The notes beneath the pieces are model-generated. The model saw only the letters and a list, made by a program, of their open reading frames with translations, made no database searches and was not told the origin of the DNA. The translations under genes and the position numbers were made by a program. Source: Salinigranum halophilum (GTDB lineage: Archaea > Halobacteriota > Halobacteria > Halobacteriales > Haloferacaceae). From it: a stretch of DNA of 64,000 nt. The DNA lies in contig NZ_SSNL01000004.1 in the NCBI RefSeq assembly GCF_007004735.1, positions 620,001-684,000 of the forward strand, given 5' to 3'. Below, in pieces: positions 26,071 to 34,825 of the stretch (positions within the stretch are counted from its first letter, which is position 1; each line of letters starts with the position of its first letter).

Positions 26071-27363
26071 ATGCCAATCATTGAATCGCGGGAGTTGAGA
26101 CGACACATCCGCACCCTCGACAGTCAGGAGTTCACCCGATTCGTCGCCGATCTGTGGCGCTGTCGAGGCTACGACGTCACTGTCCACGACGGAGTCATCC
26201 ACGCCAGTAATCCGGTGCGGGGGACGAACGAGCGTATCGTCGTTGCCCAGCGGTCGCTCATCGGGTGGACGGTCCCGTCTGATGAGGCTGAGATCGTCGT
26301 TGCACGACGAACAACACGTGCGACCCGGCGAGTAGCTCGGTCATGTTCGGCCACGTTCGTCGGCCTCGACACCCTCCGCGAGATGGTCAATTTCGCCGTG
26401 ACTCGGGCGGATAGACACCGGCTGTTCGAGACGCACTTCGGCCGTTCACCGGACGAGGGACGGTCGAACGATGAGACACGATCCACGGCCTCTCGTCGCG
26501 GCCTCGTCGTCGTCGTCGTACTGGTACTCGCCGGTGTCGGTGTCATCGGGACGGTCGTGTCGCTGAACGAACCGCCTGCGGACCAGACCCAGCAGCGAGC
26601 GACACCACGAGACGCGGGCCAGGTTGTGACGCAGCTACCCGACCCACCGAGTCGTGGGGGTGACCTGTACCCACCGGGGATAGATGAGAACGGCGTATAC
26701 GATGCCGCTCGTCTCAGTCGTAGTCATGCGCAACAACTGGAGAAGACGTCGTATCACTTCTTGCGAACCACGCGGATTGCGTCCGCTGGCCCACGAGCGG
26801 GAGACCAACGGGAGGGATATCGTCGAATCGTGGTGAACGACACGCTCCGATTCCGGACCGAGAGTGACGGAAATCTCCCACTGTCTGAGGGTGGGTTTGG
26901 GTCAGTACACGCGGAGGTGTTTGCTGACGGGACGAATGTGTATCGGCGTGTCCACGGAGAGGACGGGTCAGTGTATCTGACCGGACCGAGGCTGCGCGCA
27001 GACCGGTTTCAGAATCAAGGCGCGTGGTTCGTCTCCGTGTACCTCGCGACAGCGGAGAGTGCGGTCTCACAGTCGAGTCGAAGCGCGCAACGGACGTATC
27101 TCGTCACTGGACGCGGAACGCCCGAGCAGTTAGACGGGAACATCTCGAACTATACCGCAACCGCCGTCGTCGACTCCGATGGGTTGGTACGCTCGCTGAA
27201 CGTGTCGTATGACCGCACCACGAATGGGACAACACAGCTCGTTAGCCTCGCGTTCGAATACCGTGATGTCGGAAACACCACTGTGACGGCTCCGTCGTGG
27301 TATCCGGAGGCTCGTACTGTGACGGGAGCGGCCAACGAGTCACCTGCGCTCTTGATATATTGA
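26071..27363 (+). CDS. Membrane protein: decayed Mrr-like N-domain, one TM helix, secreted C-domain (paralogue of 10217-11584)
   Basis: A 430-residue protein of the same architecture as the 10217-11584 product. The N-terminal domain contains FTRFVADLWRCRGYDVTVHDG, close to the start of true Mrr nucleases, but the NERIVVAQRS segment lacks the expected catalytic pattern. A TM helix (VVVVLVLAGVGVIGTVV) lies near 150-168. The C-terminal extracellular domain ends with the motif SWYPEAR (PDWLPAR in the paralogue). Function unknown; perhaps a sensor or anchored DNA-binding protein. It starts at ATG 26071, 200 bp from the divergent SDR gene. Confidence 0.8.
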   Translation: MPIIESRELRRHIRTLDSQEFTRFVADLWRCRGYDVTVHDGVIHASNPVRGTNERIVVAQRSLIGWTVPSDEAEIVVARRTTRATRRVARSCSATFVGLDTLREMVNFAVTRADRHRLFETHFGRSPDEGRSNDETRSTASRRGLVVVVVLVLAGVGVIGTVVSLNEPPADQTQQRATPRDAGQVVTQLPDPPSRGGDLYPPGIDENGVYDAARLSRSHAQQLEKTSYHFLRTTRIASAGPRAGDQREGYRRIVVNDTLRFRTESDGNLPLSEGGFGSVHAEVFADGTNVYRRVHGEDGSVYLTGPRLRADRFQNQGAWFVSVYLATAESAVSQSSRSAQRTYLVTGRGTPEQLDGNISNYTATAVVDSDGLVRSLNVSYDRTTNGTTQLVSLAFEYRDVGNTTVTAPSWYPEARTVTGAANESPALLIY

Positions 27364-27455
27364 GCCACAGGGAGCGAATCGTACGGTTCTCGGGGAGGCT
27401 GTTTCCGTAGCGATAGAACCCATTGTGGAGGTGCGTGTTCGAGAGAAAAGACAGC

Positions 27456-28892
27456 TCAACTCTCGGACTCGATCTCGTCTTCCTCTTCGTCTGTTTCTTC
27501 TTCCTCTTCTTCTTCGTCTGTCTCTTCTTCCTCTTCCTCTTCCTCTTCCTCTTCCTCTTCCTCTTCCTCTTCCTCTTCATCGGTCGGCGTCTCGGGTTCC
27601 TCGTCGTCACCCTCGGACGTCGACGCGGGTTCGGATTCCGTCTCCTGTTCGTCCTCCTCGACGTCTTCGAACTCGAATTCGAGTTCGGCCTCGGCGTCGT
27701 CGGTTTCCGCCGTGAGTTCAGCCTCGTTAGTGGCGGGGAGCGTCACCGTCACACGGCCATCACTGTCGGTCGTTCCCACTGGCCGGCCGTTCAAGTAGAC
27801 AGCCACGTTCTCGGCTGGTTCACCGTTCGCGAGGACCTGAACGGTGATCCTCTCGTTCGGGCCCGGCGTGCCCTCGGCGACGACCATCGTCAGCTCCCGG
27901 TCGCTGTCGTCCCGCTCGTCGTCGGCCTCCTCGCGGGGTTCGATCTCCTCTTCGAGTGAGAAGATGTCACCCGACGATCCATCCACGGCGACCTCGGCTT
28001 CGCCAGTCAGGTTCGCGGCGTTCCGGAGCACGAACGCGAACTCGTAGACACCACCGTCTTTGTCGACCTCCGAGCTGCTAAGAACCCACTGTCCGCCCAC
28101 TGATGAGAGTGCGCCGCGTGCCGTCTCGAGGGCGGCTGACTGGCTCACGGTGACGGTGTCGGTATCGTCGCGTGGCCGCTCGAATTCGCGGGACCGCTCG
28201 CCGTCCTCGCTCTCCACCTCGATCGAAAGGCCGTTTTCCGTCTCGAGTTCGATCTCACCCGCCGATTCGCCAGTGAACTGTTTGAGGAGCGCGTTGGTGC
28301 CCGTACCGGTGACGCTACTCAAGTTCTCGACGGACCGGTCGAGCGCTGACTGGGTGACGCCGGCGGCCCTGAGCTCGGTCGCGGAGACGTCCGCGGCCCG
28401 CTGTCGGAGCTGCTCGTAGCTGTTGAGTAGATTGGTCGCGCGGGCGTTCAGAACCGCGAGACGCCGGGCGTACTCGGACCTGGTGAGGTCGCCTTCCTCG
28501 TACGCTTCGGTGGCCTCGTCGAGATCGTCGCGGATGGATTCTGCACGGTCACGGAGTGCATCGGCTCGTTCCGCTATCACGTCGGCCTTGGCTTCCTCGC
28601 TGGCGCCCTCGACAGAGAGCTCGAAGGCAGTGTTATCGACATCTGTCCGCACCTCGTCGCTCGAGACGTCGATGACCGTCGAGAGCTGCGGCCCGGCCCT
28701 GGCGTTCACGCGGGCGTCGGTCTGCGCGGCCTGGGTACCCGAATCAGTCTGGGCGGTCACCCTGGTCGACGTCCCTGTGAGGGCACTCGTCGATGGCTCG
28801 CCGGTGTTCGTCGAGAGTGCCATCGCCGGGACAGCCACCCCGATGACGACGAGCGTCGCGAACAGGACGGAGCCGAGAGCCGTCCGATCCAT
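27456..28892 (-). CDS. Secreted PepSY-type protein with a poly-glutamate tail
   Basis: A 478-residue protein from ATG 28892. A signal segment (GSVLFATLVVIGVAVPAMA) precedes a helical region (ADALRDRAESIRDDLDEA), then a PepSY-like block around SAALETARGALSS to SGDIFSLEEEI (about 265-330). An Ig- or carbohydrate-binding-like beta domain (GEPAENVAVYLNGRPVGTT) follows. The last 60 residues are nearly all Glu with some Asp and Thr, encoded partly by a hexanucleotide repeat. It is divergent from another PepSY protein with a different acidic repeat tail, suggesting a related pair of surface proteins. Function unknown. Confidence 0.8.
   Translation of the reverse strand: MDRTALGSVLFATLVVIGVAVPAMALSTNTGEPSTSALTGTSTRVTAQTDSGTQAAQTDARVNARAGPQLSTVIDVSSDEVRTDVDNTAFELSVEGASEEAKADVIAERADALRDRAESIRDDLDEATEAYEEGDLTRSEYARRLAVLNARATNLLNSYEQLRQRAADVSATELRAAGVTQSALDRSVENLSSVTGTGTNALLKQFTGESAGEIELETENGLSIEVESEDGERSREFERPRDDTDTVTVSQSAALETARGALSSVGGQWVLSSSEVDKDGGVYEFAFVLRNAANLTGEAEVAVDGSSGDIFSLEEEIEPREEADDERDDSDRELTMVVAEGTPGPNERITVQVLANGEPAENVAVYLNGRPVGTTDSDGRVTVTLPATNEAELTAETDDAEAELEFEFEDVEEDEQETESEPASTSEGDDEEPETPTDEEEEEEEEEEEEEEEEEEETDEEEEEEETDEEEDEIESES
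27531..27578 (-). repeat. Hexanucleotide microsatellite (8 units of CTCTTC) in the poly-Glu coding tail
   Basis: Eight exact CTCTTC units encode repeated Glu-Glu on the minus strand. Gain or loss of units would change tail length in steps of two residues without frameshift. Further imperfect units extend the tract at 27475-27530. Confidence 0.9.
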
Positions 28893-29055
28893 TATTGAGG
28901 GGAAGTACAGCCCACAGCGGTATAAACCGACGAGATACTCGGGGTGAGTTGCGGACGTTTGCAGCCGCTTTCGTCGTTCCCACTCGTTTGCAGGCTGCAA
29001 CTCACCGCGAACGTCTTCTCGACTTATTGTCACAACGATCGAAGACACATCTGCA

Positions 29056-29916
29056 ATGGATTTCACAAAGATCCTCGCAGCCGGTCTCGTGGTGCTACTC
29101 GCAGCTGGCGCCGTCACGGCCGCTGGCACGGGGAGCAGTGGTCAAGCCGCAACGAGCAACGCAGGCAGTGTGACGAACGCCGACGTAGACGCGACGTACG
29201 TGAACGGAACGGTGACCGTGACGCTCGTCGACGAAGCCAACGGCGAGAGCGAGGGTGAGGGTGTCGCGAACGCGACCGTCGACGTGAAGCGTGAGTATCA
29301 GGGCGACCACGACGCACGAGAGGACGACGACGGCGCGTACGAGCGCATCGGGATGACCGATGTGAACGGGACGATTGCGTTCGACCTCACGCCCGAAAAC
29401 GAGTCGCGGAGCGTCACCGCCTTCGAGGTCCACCTCACGGACGGTGTGTTCAGTGCCGAACTCGAGTACCGCATCGAGGACGACTCGCTCGTGCTGATCG
29501 AAGAGGAGTACGAGTACGAGCGAGCGGAGGACCGCGAGGACCACGACGACACGACGCAGTACAGTGACGACGCGCGACTGAGCGTCAGCATGGCCGATGC
29601 GCGTGCCACTGCGGACGCTGCCCTCGAGGAACTACCACAGGGCAACTGGCGGCTCGTCGAAGCGGACGCACACGAGGAGGACAACTACTACGAATTCGAG
29701 TACGTCCTCGTCGACGCTGACCGCCCCGGTGAGGCCGAGATTCGCGTTCACGGCAGCAGTGGAGATGTGATCGAATACGAGCAGGACATCGACCGAGACG
29801 ACAGAGACGACCGAGACGACAGAGACGACCGAGACGACAGAGACGACCGAGACGACAGAGACGACCGAGACGACAGAGACGACCGAGACGACAGAGACGA
29901 CCGAGACGACGACTGA
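29056..29916 (+). CDS. Secreted PepSY-type protein with Arg-Asp-Asp repeat tail
   Basis: A 286-residue protein with an N-terminal signal (KILAAGLVVLLAAGAVTAAG). A beta domain around NADVDATYVNGTVTVTLVDE is followed by a PepSY block (ARATADAALEEL to AEIRVHGSSGDVIEYEQDI, about residues 180-245). The tail is a tandem RDD/DRD repeat. The PepSY segment closely resembles that of the divergent neighbour. The mix of Arg and Asp is unusual for a haloarchaeal surface protein, where acidic residues dominate. The promoter lies in the 163-bp divergent region. Confidence 0.8.
   Translation: MDFTKILAAGLVVLLAAGAVTAAGTGSSGQAATSNAGSVTNADVDATYVNGTVTVTLVDEANGESEGEGVANATVDVKREYQGDHDAREDDDGAYERIGMTDVNGTIAFDLTPENESRSVTAFEVHLTDGVFSAELEYRIEDDSLVLIEEEYEYERAEDREDHDDTTQYSDDARLSVSMADARATADAALEELPQGNWRLVEADAHEEDNYYEFEYVLVDADRPGEAEIRVHGSSGDVIEYEQDIDRDDRDDRDDRDDRDDRDDRDDRDDRDDRDDRDDRDDRDDD
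29794..29910 (+). repeat. 9-bp minisatellite, 13 units, encoding the RDD tail
   Basis: Thirteen units of (C/A)GAGACGAC alternate almost perfectly as an 18-bp pair. Each encodes RDD, so unit gain or loss preserves frame. The regular C/A alternation suggests expansion of the 18-bp unit by unequal crossing-over or slippage. Confidence 0.92.
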
Positions 29917-30077
29917 TGCAGTCGCGCTTCCGATGGCCTGACCGACCGGATGCGTCGTCAGTCGCCGTGGGAGGCGCCCGTCCAGATCGCCGTGCCCGTC
30001 GGTCGAGTTACGGGCTGAGCCGGCGAACGATGTATTGAAAAAGTCATATGGATCCCGTCGGAATGTACCGTATCTGA

Positions 30078-31193
30078 ATGGCCGTGTCATCAACCGTTGG
30101 GCTACGGACGGTCATCTCCGTTGCCGTCGTCAGCCTCTTACTCGGTTCGGCGCTGGCGCCAGTCGCAGCCGACACGGCCGTTGCCCAGCAGACACAGCCC
30201 GACGCTGACAACACAGTCACGCGAATCGAGCTATTCGAGAACGGGTCGGCACGCTGGACGATTCAGATCCGGACGCGACTCGACACCGACCAGCGTGTCA
30301 CCGAGTACACCGCGTTCCAGTCTCGATTCAGAAACGACACGGCGCAGTATCTCGACCCGTTCCGCAGTCGAATGCACGGCGTGGTCGCGAACGCAGCGAA
30401 TGCGACTGGCCGACAGATGCGGGCGACGAACGTTACTGCCTCGACCAGTATCCAGGAGGTTCCTCGACGATGGGGAATCGTCACCTACGATTTCATGTGG
30501 ACGAACTTCGCGGCCCAGGAGAACGGCCACGTGATCGTTGGCGACATCTTCCAGGGAGGCTTTTTCATCGCGGCGAACGACACGCTTCAGATTGTTGGCC
30601 CCGACGGATACGAGATGACTCGCGTTGAGCCGACCCCGGACAGCCGAGAGACGAGCAGGGCGACGTGGAACGGTCGGGAGGACTTCGCGGATGCCCATCC
30701 ACGCGTCGTATTCGTTCCGACGACTGGACAGACGGATGAAAACGACGCAGGCACGGCTTCAGACGTGTCGTCTACCGAAGGGGAATCCTCCCTGAAGGGG
30801 ATGGGAGGACTGGCTATCATTGGATTCGTCGCGGTGGTCCTTCTCGGACTCGGCGGAGCAGTGGTGTACAGTCGGCGAAACAGTGACACCGACGAACCTG
30901 ACGGACCGAGAGAACGAACCAGTGGCCGAACCGGAGAGCCCCTGTCGACTGGCAGAGCGGTCGATTCCGATGGGCACGGAACACAGGAGGCAGTCCTGAC
31001 GGACGACGAGCGGGTCCTCGAACTCCTGGATGCGAACGGAGGCCGAATGCGACAAGCGGTGATTGCCGAGGAATTCGACTGGTCGGCCTCGAAAACATCA
31101 CGTGTGGTCGGGCGACTGTCGGACGAGGGGTCGGTTGAGAAACTCCAGCTCGGTCGGGAGAACCTGGTCACGCTGCCCGATGAGAGCAGTTGA
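30078..31193 (+). CDS. Membrane-anchored winged-helix regulator with extracellular domain
   Basis: A 371-residue protein. A signal segment (VISVAVVSLLLGSALAPVAA) leads to an extracellular domain of about 190 residues rich in Asn-x-Ser/Thr sites. A TM helix (GLAIIGFVAVVLLGLGGAVVY) lies near 240-262. The cytoplasmic C-terminus (LTDDERVLELLDANGGRMRQAVIAEEFDWSASKTSRVVGRLSDEG) is a MarR-like winged helix. This layout is common in haloarchaea and suggests signal-dependent DNA binding at the membrane. No target is evident. Confidence 0.85.
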   Translation: MAVSSTVGLRTVISVAVVSLLLGSALAPVAADTAVAQQTQPDADNTVTRIELFENGSARWTIQIRTRLDTDQRVTEYTAFQSRFRNDTAQYLDPFRSRMHGVVANAANATGRQMRATNVTASTSIQEVPRRWGIVTYDFMWTNFAAQENGHVIVGDIFQGGFFIAANDTLQIVGPDGYEMTRVEPTPDSRETSRATWNGREDFADAHPRVVFVPTTGQTDENDAGTASDVSSTEGESSLKGMGGLAIIGFVAVVLLGLGGAVVYSRRNSDTDEPDGPRERTSGRTGEPLSTGRAVDSDGHGTQEAVLTDDERVLELLDANGGRMRQAVIAEEFDWSASKTSRVVGRLSDEGSVEKLQLGRENLVTLPDESS

Positions 31194-32039
31194 ACGCCTT
31201 CTCGATACGACGGCTCTCGTCGGCTGACTGTACTCTCATAAAAAATCCCGCATCGCCATATCCCGATTCTCTATGACATCCCTCTCACGATGCCAGTGGT
31301 TCCTCCGAGCAACCACAGATACGCACCACTCGACGTTGGAGTAGGTCAAGAGGTGGTTAGATCAGACATACGTACTATGTATTTGCACAGAGGTGCACTC
31401 GCGGGTTCGTATCGACTCTGGTGGGCGAATCCAGAGACGGATTCCAAACACGGATCAAGGACGTAAGAACTCGTTATTGGCCCCCTCGTCGGCATTCAGG
31501 CCGTTACATCGCATCCAAAGGGAGTGCTTCTATCCGCAAAAAGACAGAGACTCGGAGCGAAACCGGTGGATCAGGGACAGGAGAACACATCGGCGACGGG
31601 GGTGCCCTCGAGACGAATATGCGCGAGAAAGGCCGTCAGACGAGGGGATTCAGGGTTTCACGAGGAAGAGAACGGCCGAACGACGAGCGCATAGAGAGGG
31701 GGTACAATCATCCAAACACGGTTGCAGTCATGCGGTTTTGCTGTCGGCACCGAGGCCGGAACCAGGCCGAATCCTCCCGCGCGGCTTGGTGGTCCTATGC
31801 ACCGGTTACCTCGGTTGAGTCCTGCGATTTCGGGGGCAAGGGACCCCGATCTTGGATTTGACACGCGACCGCAAAAATATCATCCATCGAATACAACTAC
31901 CCAAACCCATCTTCGATTCCTCTCTCAGGGGCCTTCTTGCGGCCGAAAACACCGTGTTTGGATTCGGAACGAAGCCACAACACACGGCCGTGTCCGTTCT
32001 CGGCTCCACTGCGACGCTCACACCGAGTTTGGAGACCCG
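31194..32039. other. Long region without an intact gene at the left edge of the accessory zone
   Basis: About 850 bases separate the winged-helix membrane protein from the ATPase remnant. Short frames exist on both strands but none has haloarchaeal composition or a recognisable motif. The 3' part (31880-32039) is directly upstream of homologous ATPase sequence and probably replaced its lost 5' half. No tRNA was recognised. Confidence 0.5.
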
Positions 32040-32978
32040 AGTTATGAGAGCCCGCTGTACGGGCGTCGGACGGGACAGTGGCGGCTCGAACCGATGGTCC
32101 TCGGAGAGGTAGCTGGATTCTTCCCGGCAGCAGACGCGACCGAGTTGATCCGGCTGGATAGCGTCATCGGTGGCGTCCCTGCGTATCTCGAACAGTTCGA
32201 CCCCGATATCGACGTGGCGACGAACATCGAGCGCCACATCCTCTCGAAAGGGTCGTTTCTCTACGAGGAGCCAGAGTTCCTCCTCAGACAAGAACTCCGA
32301 GAGCCAGCGACGTACATGGCGATTTTGGAGGCGATTGCAGGCGGTGCGACACGTGTGTCTGAAATCGCCAGTGAGATCGATCGGCCCGCAAGCAGTCTCT
32401 CTCGCTACTTGCAGAACCTCACCCGACTCGCACTCGTCGAACGGGAAACCCCGGTGACCGACCCCGACGCTCGAGGGGTCTATCGGCTGACCAATCAGTA
32501 TCTTCGCTTCTGGTTTCGATACGTCCTGCCGAATCGGAGTTCCCTCGAACAGGGGCATACGACTCCCGTTCGAGATGCAATCGTCGACTCACTTCCCACA
32601 CACGTCAGCTGGACGTTCGAAGACGTGTGCCGACAAGCGGTCAGAACCCCTGCATTTCCAGTTCCCTGTTCGCGGGTGGGTCGCTGGTGGGACGGTGAGG
32701 ACGAGATCGACGTGGTTGGGGTCGATGCGGGAACGGAGACGCTCCTTCTCGGCGAGTGCAAGTGGACGGCAGCTCCCGTCTTTTCGGGGGTATTGTCGTC
32801 GCTCGAAGCGCTCGAATCGACGGTTCGGTGGCGGGGCGACGACCGAACCGTCGTGTACGCGCTGTTCGCGAAGCGTGGATTCGATGCCGACGTCGAGGAG
32901 GCCGCAGCCACTCGAGACGACGTGTGCTTGTTCACACCGCGTGACCTCATCGAGTTGTGGTCATCAACCCACGAGTGA
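32040..32978 (+). pseudogene. 5'-truncated DUF234-type archaeal ATPase
   Basis: Similarity to archaeal AAA+ ATPases (PF01637 with C-terminal DUF234) begins abruptly at SYESPLYGRRTGQW and runs to the end: GGVPAYLEQFD, a winged-helix (ATRVSEIASEIDRPASSLSRYLQNL), YLRFWFRYVLPNRS and the nuclease-like GECKWTAAPV. Walker A and B and about 150 N-terminal residues are absent. The frame is open upstream but reads unrelated sequence. The final residues STHE and the stop come from a solo transposon-end unit. The intact paralogue is at 39890-41317. Confidence 0.8.
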
Positions 32979-33010
32979 ACTCGTGAGGTTCCTCTTAGCA
33001 TCTTTGTGAC
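32960..33010. repeat. 51-bp solo transposon-end unit, copy 2
   Basis: The unit starts GTCATCAACCCACGAGTGAA, has the CACGAG/CTCGTG hairpin, and ends CATCTTTGTGAC. It supplies the stop codon (ACC CAC GAG TGA) of the truncated ATPase frame. Confidence 0.78.
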
Positions 33011-33083
33011 ATCCGCCCTGTGCTGAACGACGGGGTGGCTGTCCTGCGCGTGTGGGCACGCAGGGCGACGGGCGCTCTCGAAC

Positions 33084-33737
33084 GTGTCAGTCATACAGCG
33101 AGCTAGTTTAATTCGGGGATTCGCGCACTGGTCTCATGCCTCAGGAGGCATGCATCTACAACGTGTTCATCCCGACCGGGGTGTCCGCACAGGCGCAACC
33201 CCCACACGAAGCCCTGGGGAGAGTACGACATTACTGGAGGCAGTTGGCGAGGAGACGCCCTGGCCGACAGCGAGTGCGGCACAGACAAGCATCAACACGG
33301 GTGTAGCGGTGGTTCTCTGTCTCGGCAATTCTGAGCGGACTCCACTCATCTGGGCCACACCGGTATACACGAATATCAGCGCCGTCGAGCATCACAATTC
33401 GGGCTCGGACGAGCGGTTCGACTTCGCGGCGCTCTTTGCTGTGGTCGACGCACAGCCAGACCCGATCGAGACGCGCCGATGACGTGGCGGCGTGCTGGTC
33501 GCTGCTGCGAACACACAGACGTACACAGACACGCCGGACGCATTCAGGACCGATCTGGAAGCCGCCTGTGACTGGGCCACCTCACTGGCATCAATCCCCG
33601 AGAACGACGCCCGCGGTCTGCAGGTTCGTGCCGCGCTCAGCCGGCAGACGAAACTGGGGCAGCTCAATCTCGAGTATGAATTCCGCCCGCAGAACAAGCA
33701 TGATGTATCATCCCCGCGTGTGTCCCTGCCGATCTGA
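33084..33737 (+). pseudogene. Possible decayed gene of unknown family, interrupted by an in-frame TGA
   Basis: One frame reads on both sides of a TGA at 33480-33482. The part from about 33385 (ERFDFAALFAVVDAQPDPIETRR, then GVLVAAANTQTYTDTPDAF, and ENDARGLQVRAALSRQTKLGQLNLEYEF) has credible haloarchaeal composition, while the first 250 bases are less convincing. No family was recognised. It could instead be chance open frame in GC-rich DNA. Confidence 0.3.
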
Positions 33738-33803
33738 AAAGGTGCCTCAGCGAAACTCGTCGGAGGTGAGCGTTTCGAGATACTCGACGCTGACGTATCG
33801 AAA

Positions 33804-34274
33804 TTACAGACGTTCGCCGAAGCCGTACTGAGGAAGGAGCGTCTCGGCTGCCCGCCCCGCAGGTTTGTCGGTGGTCAAGAGAACGACTCGATTTGCCTCC
33901 CCATCATCAAGCACTTGGACCGCAAGGCCAACGAGCGCTGTATCCGCTTTCTCGATGATGTCTTCATCGCGATTCGTCTCGTTGGCGATGAAGCGGCGGG
34001 CGTCGTCCATCACCGACGAAACGAGCGGATGTGTATAGTTGAACTCATCGGCGACGGCGATCCAGCCTTCTTCGAACCCATCCGGATACGGAATGTCTCC
34101 CGAGGGGTACGCATCCGCTGCTGGGTCGCCCCCAAGTTCCTCGTAGACACGCTGTGGGATACGGAGTGAGACACCAGCTTTTCGAACGGCCCGGCAAAGT
34201 CGTTGGAATTTTTCATTGTTTGGACCGCCACATCGAACGAAGACACCAGTATCTGCGAGGTAGGCTGTCGTCAT
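33804..34274 (-). CDS. PIN-domain toxin-like ribonuclease
   Basis: A 156-residue PIN-fold protein. The first acidic residue appears in YLADTGVFVRC, a central one in NRDEDIIEKADTALVGLA, and the last in VVLLTTDKPAGRAAE, fitting the metal-binding quartet of PIN nucleases. It overlaps the upstream winged-helix gene by four bases. The pair looks like a type II toxin-antitoxin module in which the HTH protein is antitoxin and regulator. The target RNA is unknown. Confidence 0.85.
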   Translation of the reverse strand: MTTAYLADTGVFVRCGGPNNEKFQRLCRAVRKAGVSLRIPQRVYEELGGDPAADAYPSGDIPYPDGFEEGWIAVADEFNYTHPLVSSVMDDARRFIANETNRDEDIIEKADTALVGLAVQVLDDGEANRVVLLTTDKPAGRAAETLLPQYGFGERL

Positions 34275-34807
34275 ACAGCCGCGTGGGCGTACTCCGTGGC
34301 GACAGGTTCCAGTGCCTGGAGGATGATTTCAGCCTCGAGCGGCGAGAGGTCGAGTTCCCGTGCCGCAATCCGGTGATTGACCGTCCCGTCGACGAACTCT
34401 GCCGCGTACTCAAGAACGACAGCAAGACCGTCAAGACCATGTCGCTCGATGTAGATGTCGATGTCTTCGTCCTCATCCCGACGGGCGACGGCTGCGATGA
34501 GGGCCGGCGTAATCGTTCGGGTCTCCCCATCCGTCGAGAGCGTGAGTGCAATCGCCTCTGCGTCATATTCACATGGGCGTTTCTCACGGGTCTTCTCCAC
34601 GAAACCGGTGGTCTCGAGTTTCTGGATGTAGTCGTAGGTGGTTCCCTGTGGAATGTCGAGCGCGTCGATAACCGCTGACACAGTGACCGGGCCGTGTTGC
34701 AGTATATGTGCATACAGCCGAGCGAGCGTTGGTGTGTCGAGGAGGTCTGCGACCGCCTGCAACTGCTGAATAGGTGGTCGGCCTGACTGCGGGGGCGAGT
34801 GAGCCAT
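34271..34807 (-). CDS. Winged-helix antitoxin-like regulator paired with the PIN protein
   Basis: A 178-residue protein. A winged helix (LARLYAHILQHGPVTVSAVIDALDIPQGTTYDYIQKLETTGFVE) occupies residues 28-75. The C-terminal half (TVNHRIAARELDLSPLEAEIILQALEPV) is helical and may bind the toxin. Stop and start overlap with the PIN gene as ATGA. The right end of an IS1341-type element lies immediately upstream of its start codon, so that element probably separates it from its original promoter or now forms part of it. Confidence 0.82.
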   Translation of the reverse strand: MAHSPPQSGRPPIQQLQAVADLLDTPTLARLYAHILQHGPVTVSAVIDALDIPQGTTYDYIQKLETTGFVEKTREKRPCEYDAEAIALTLSTDGETRTITPALIAAVARRDEDEDIDIYIERHGLDGLAVVLEYAAEFVDGTVNHRIAARELDLSPLEAEIILQALEPVATEYAHAAV

Positions 34808-34825
34808 CTTAATTATGAGTTATAC

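Noticed and set aside
31393-31864. Possible gene or tRNA in the 31.4-31.9 kb gap
   Set aside because: No tRNA cloverleaf could be drawn around GGGTTCG at 31401, and the frames have unnatural composition.
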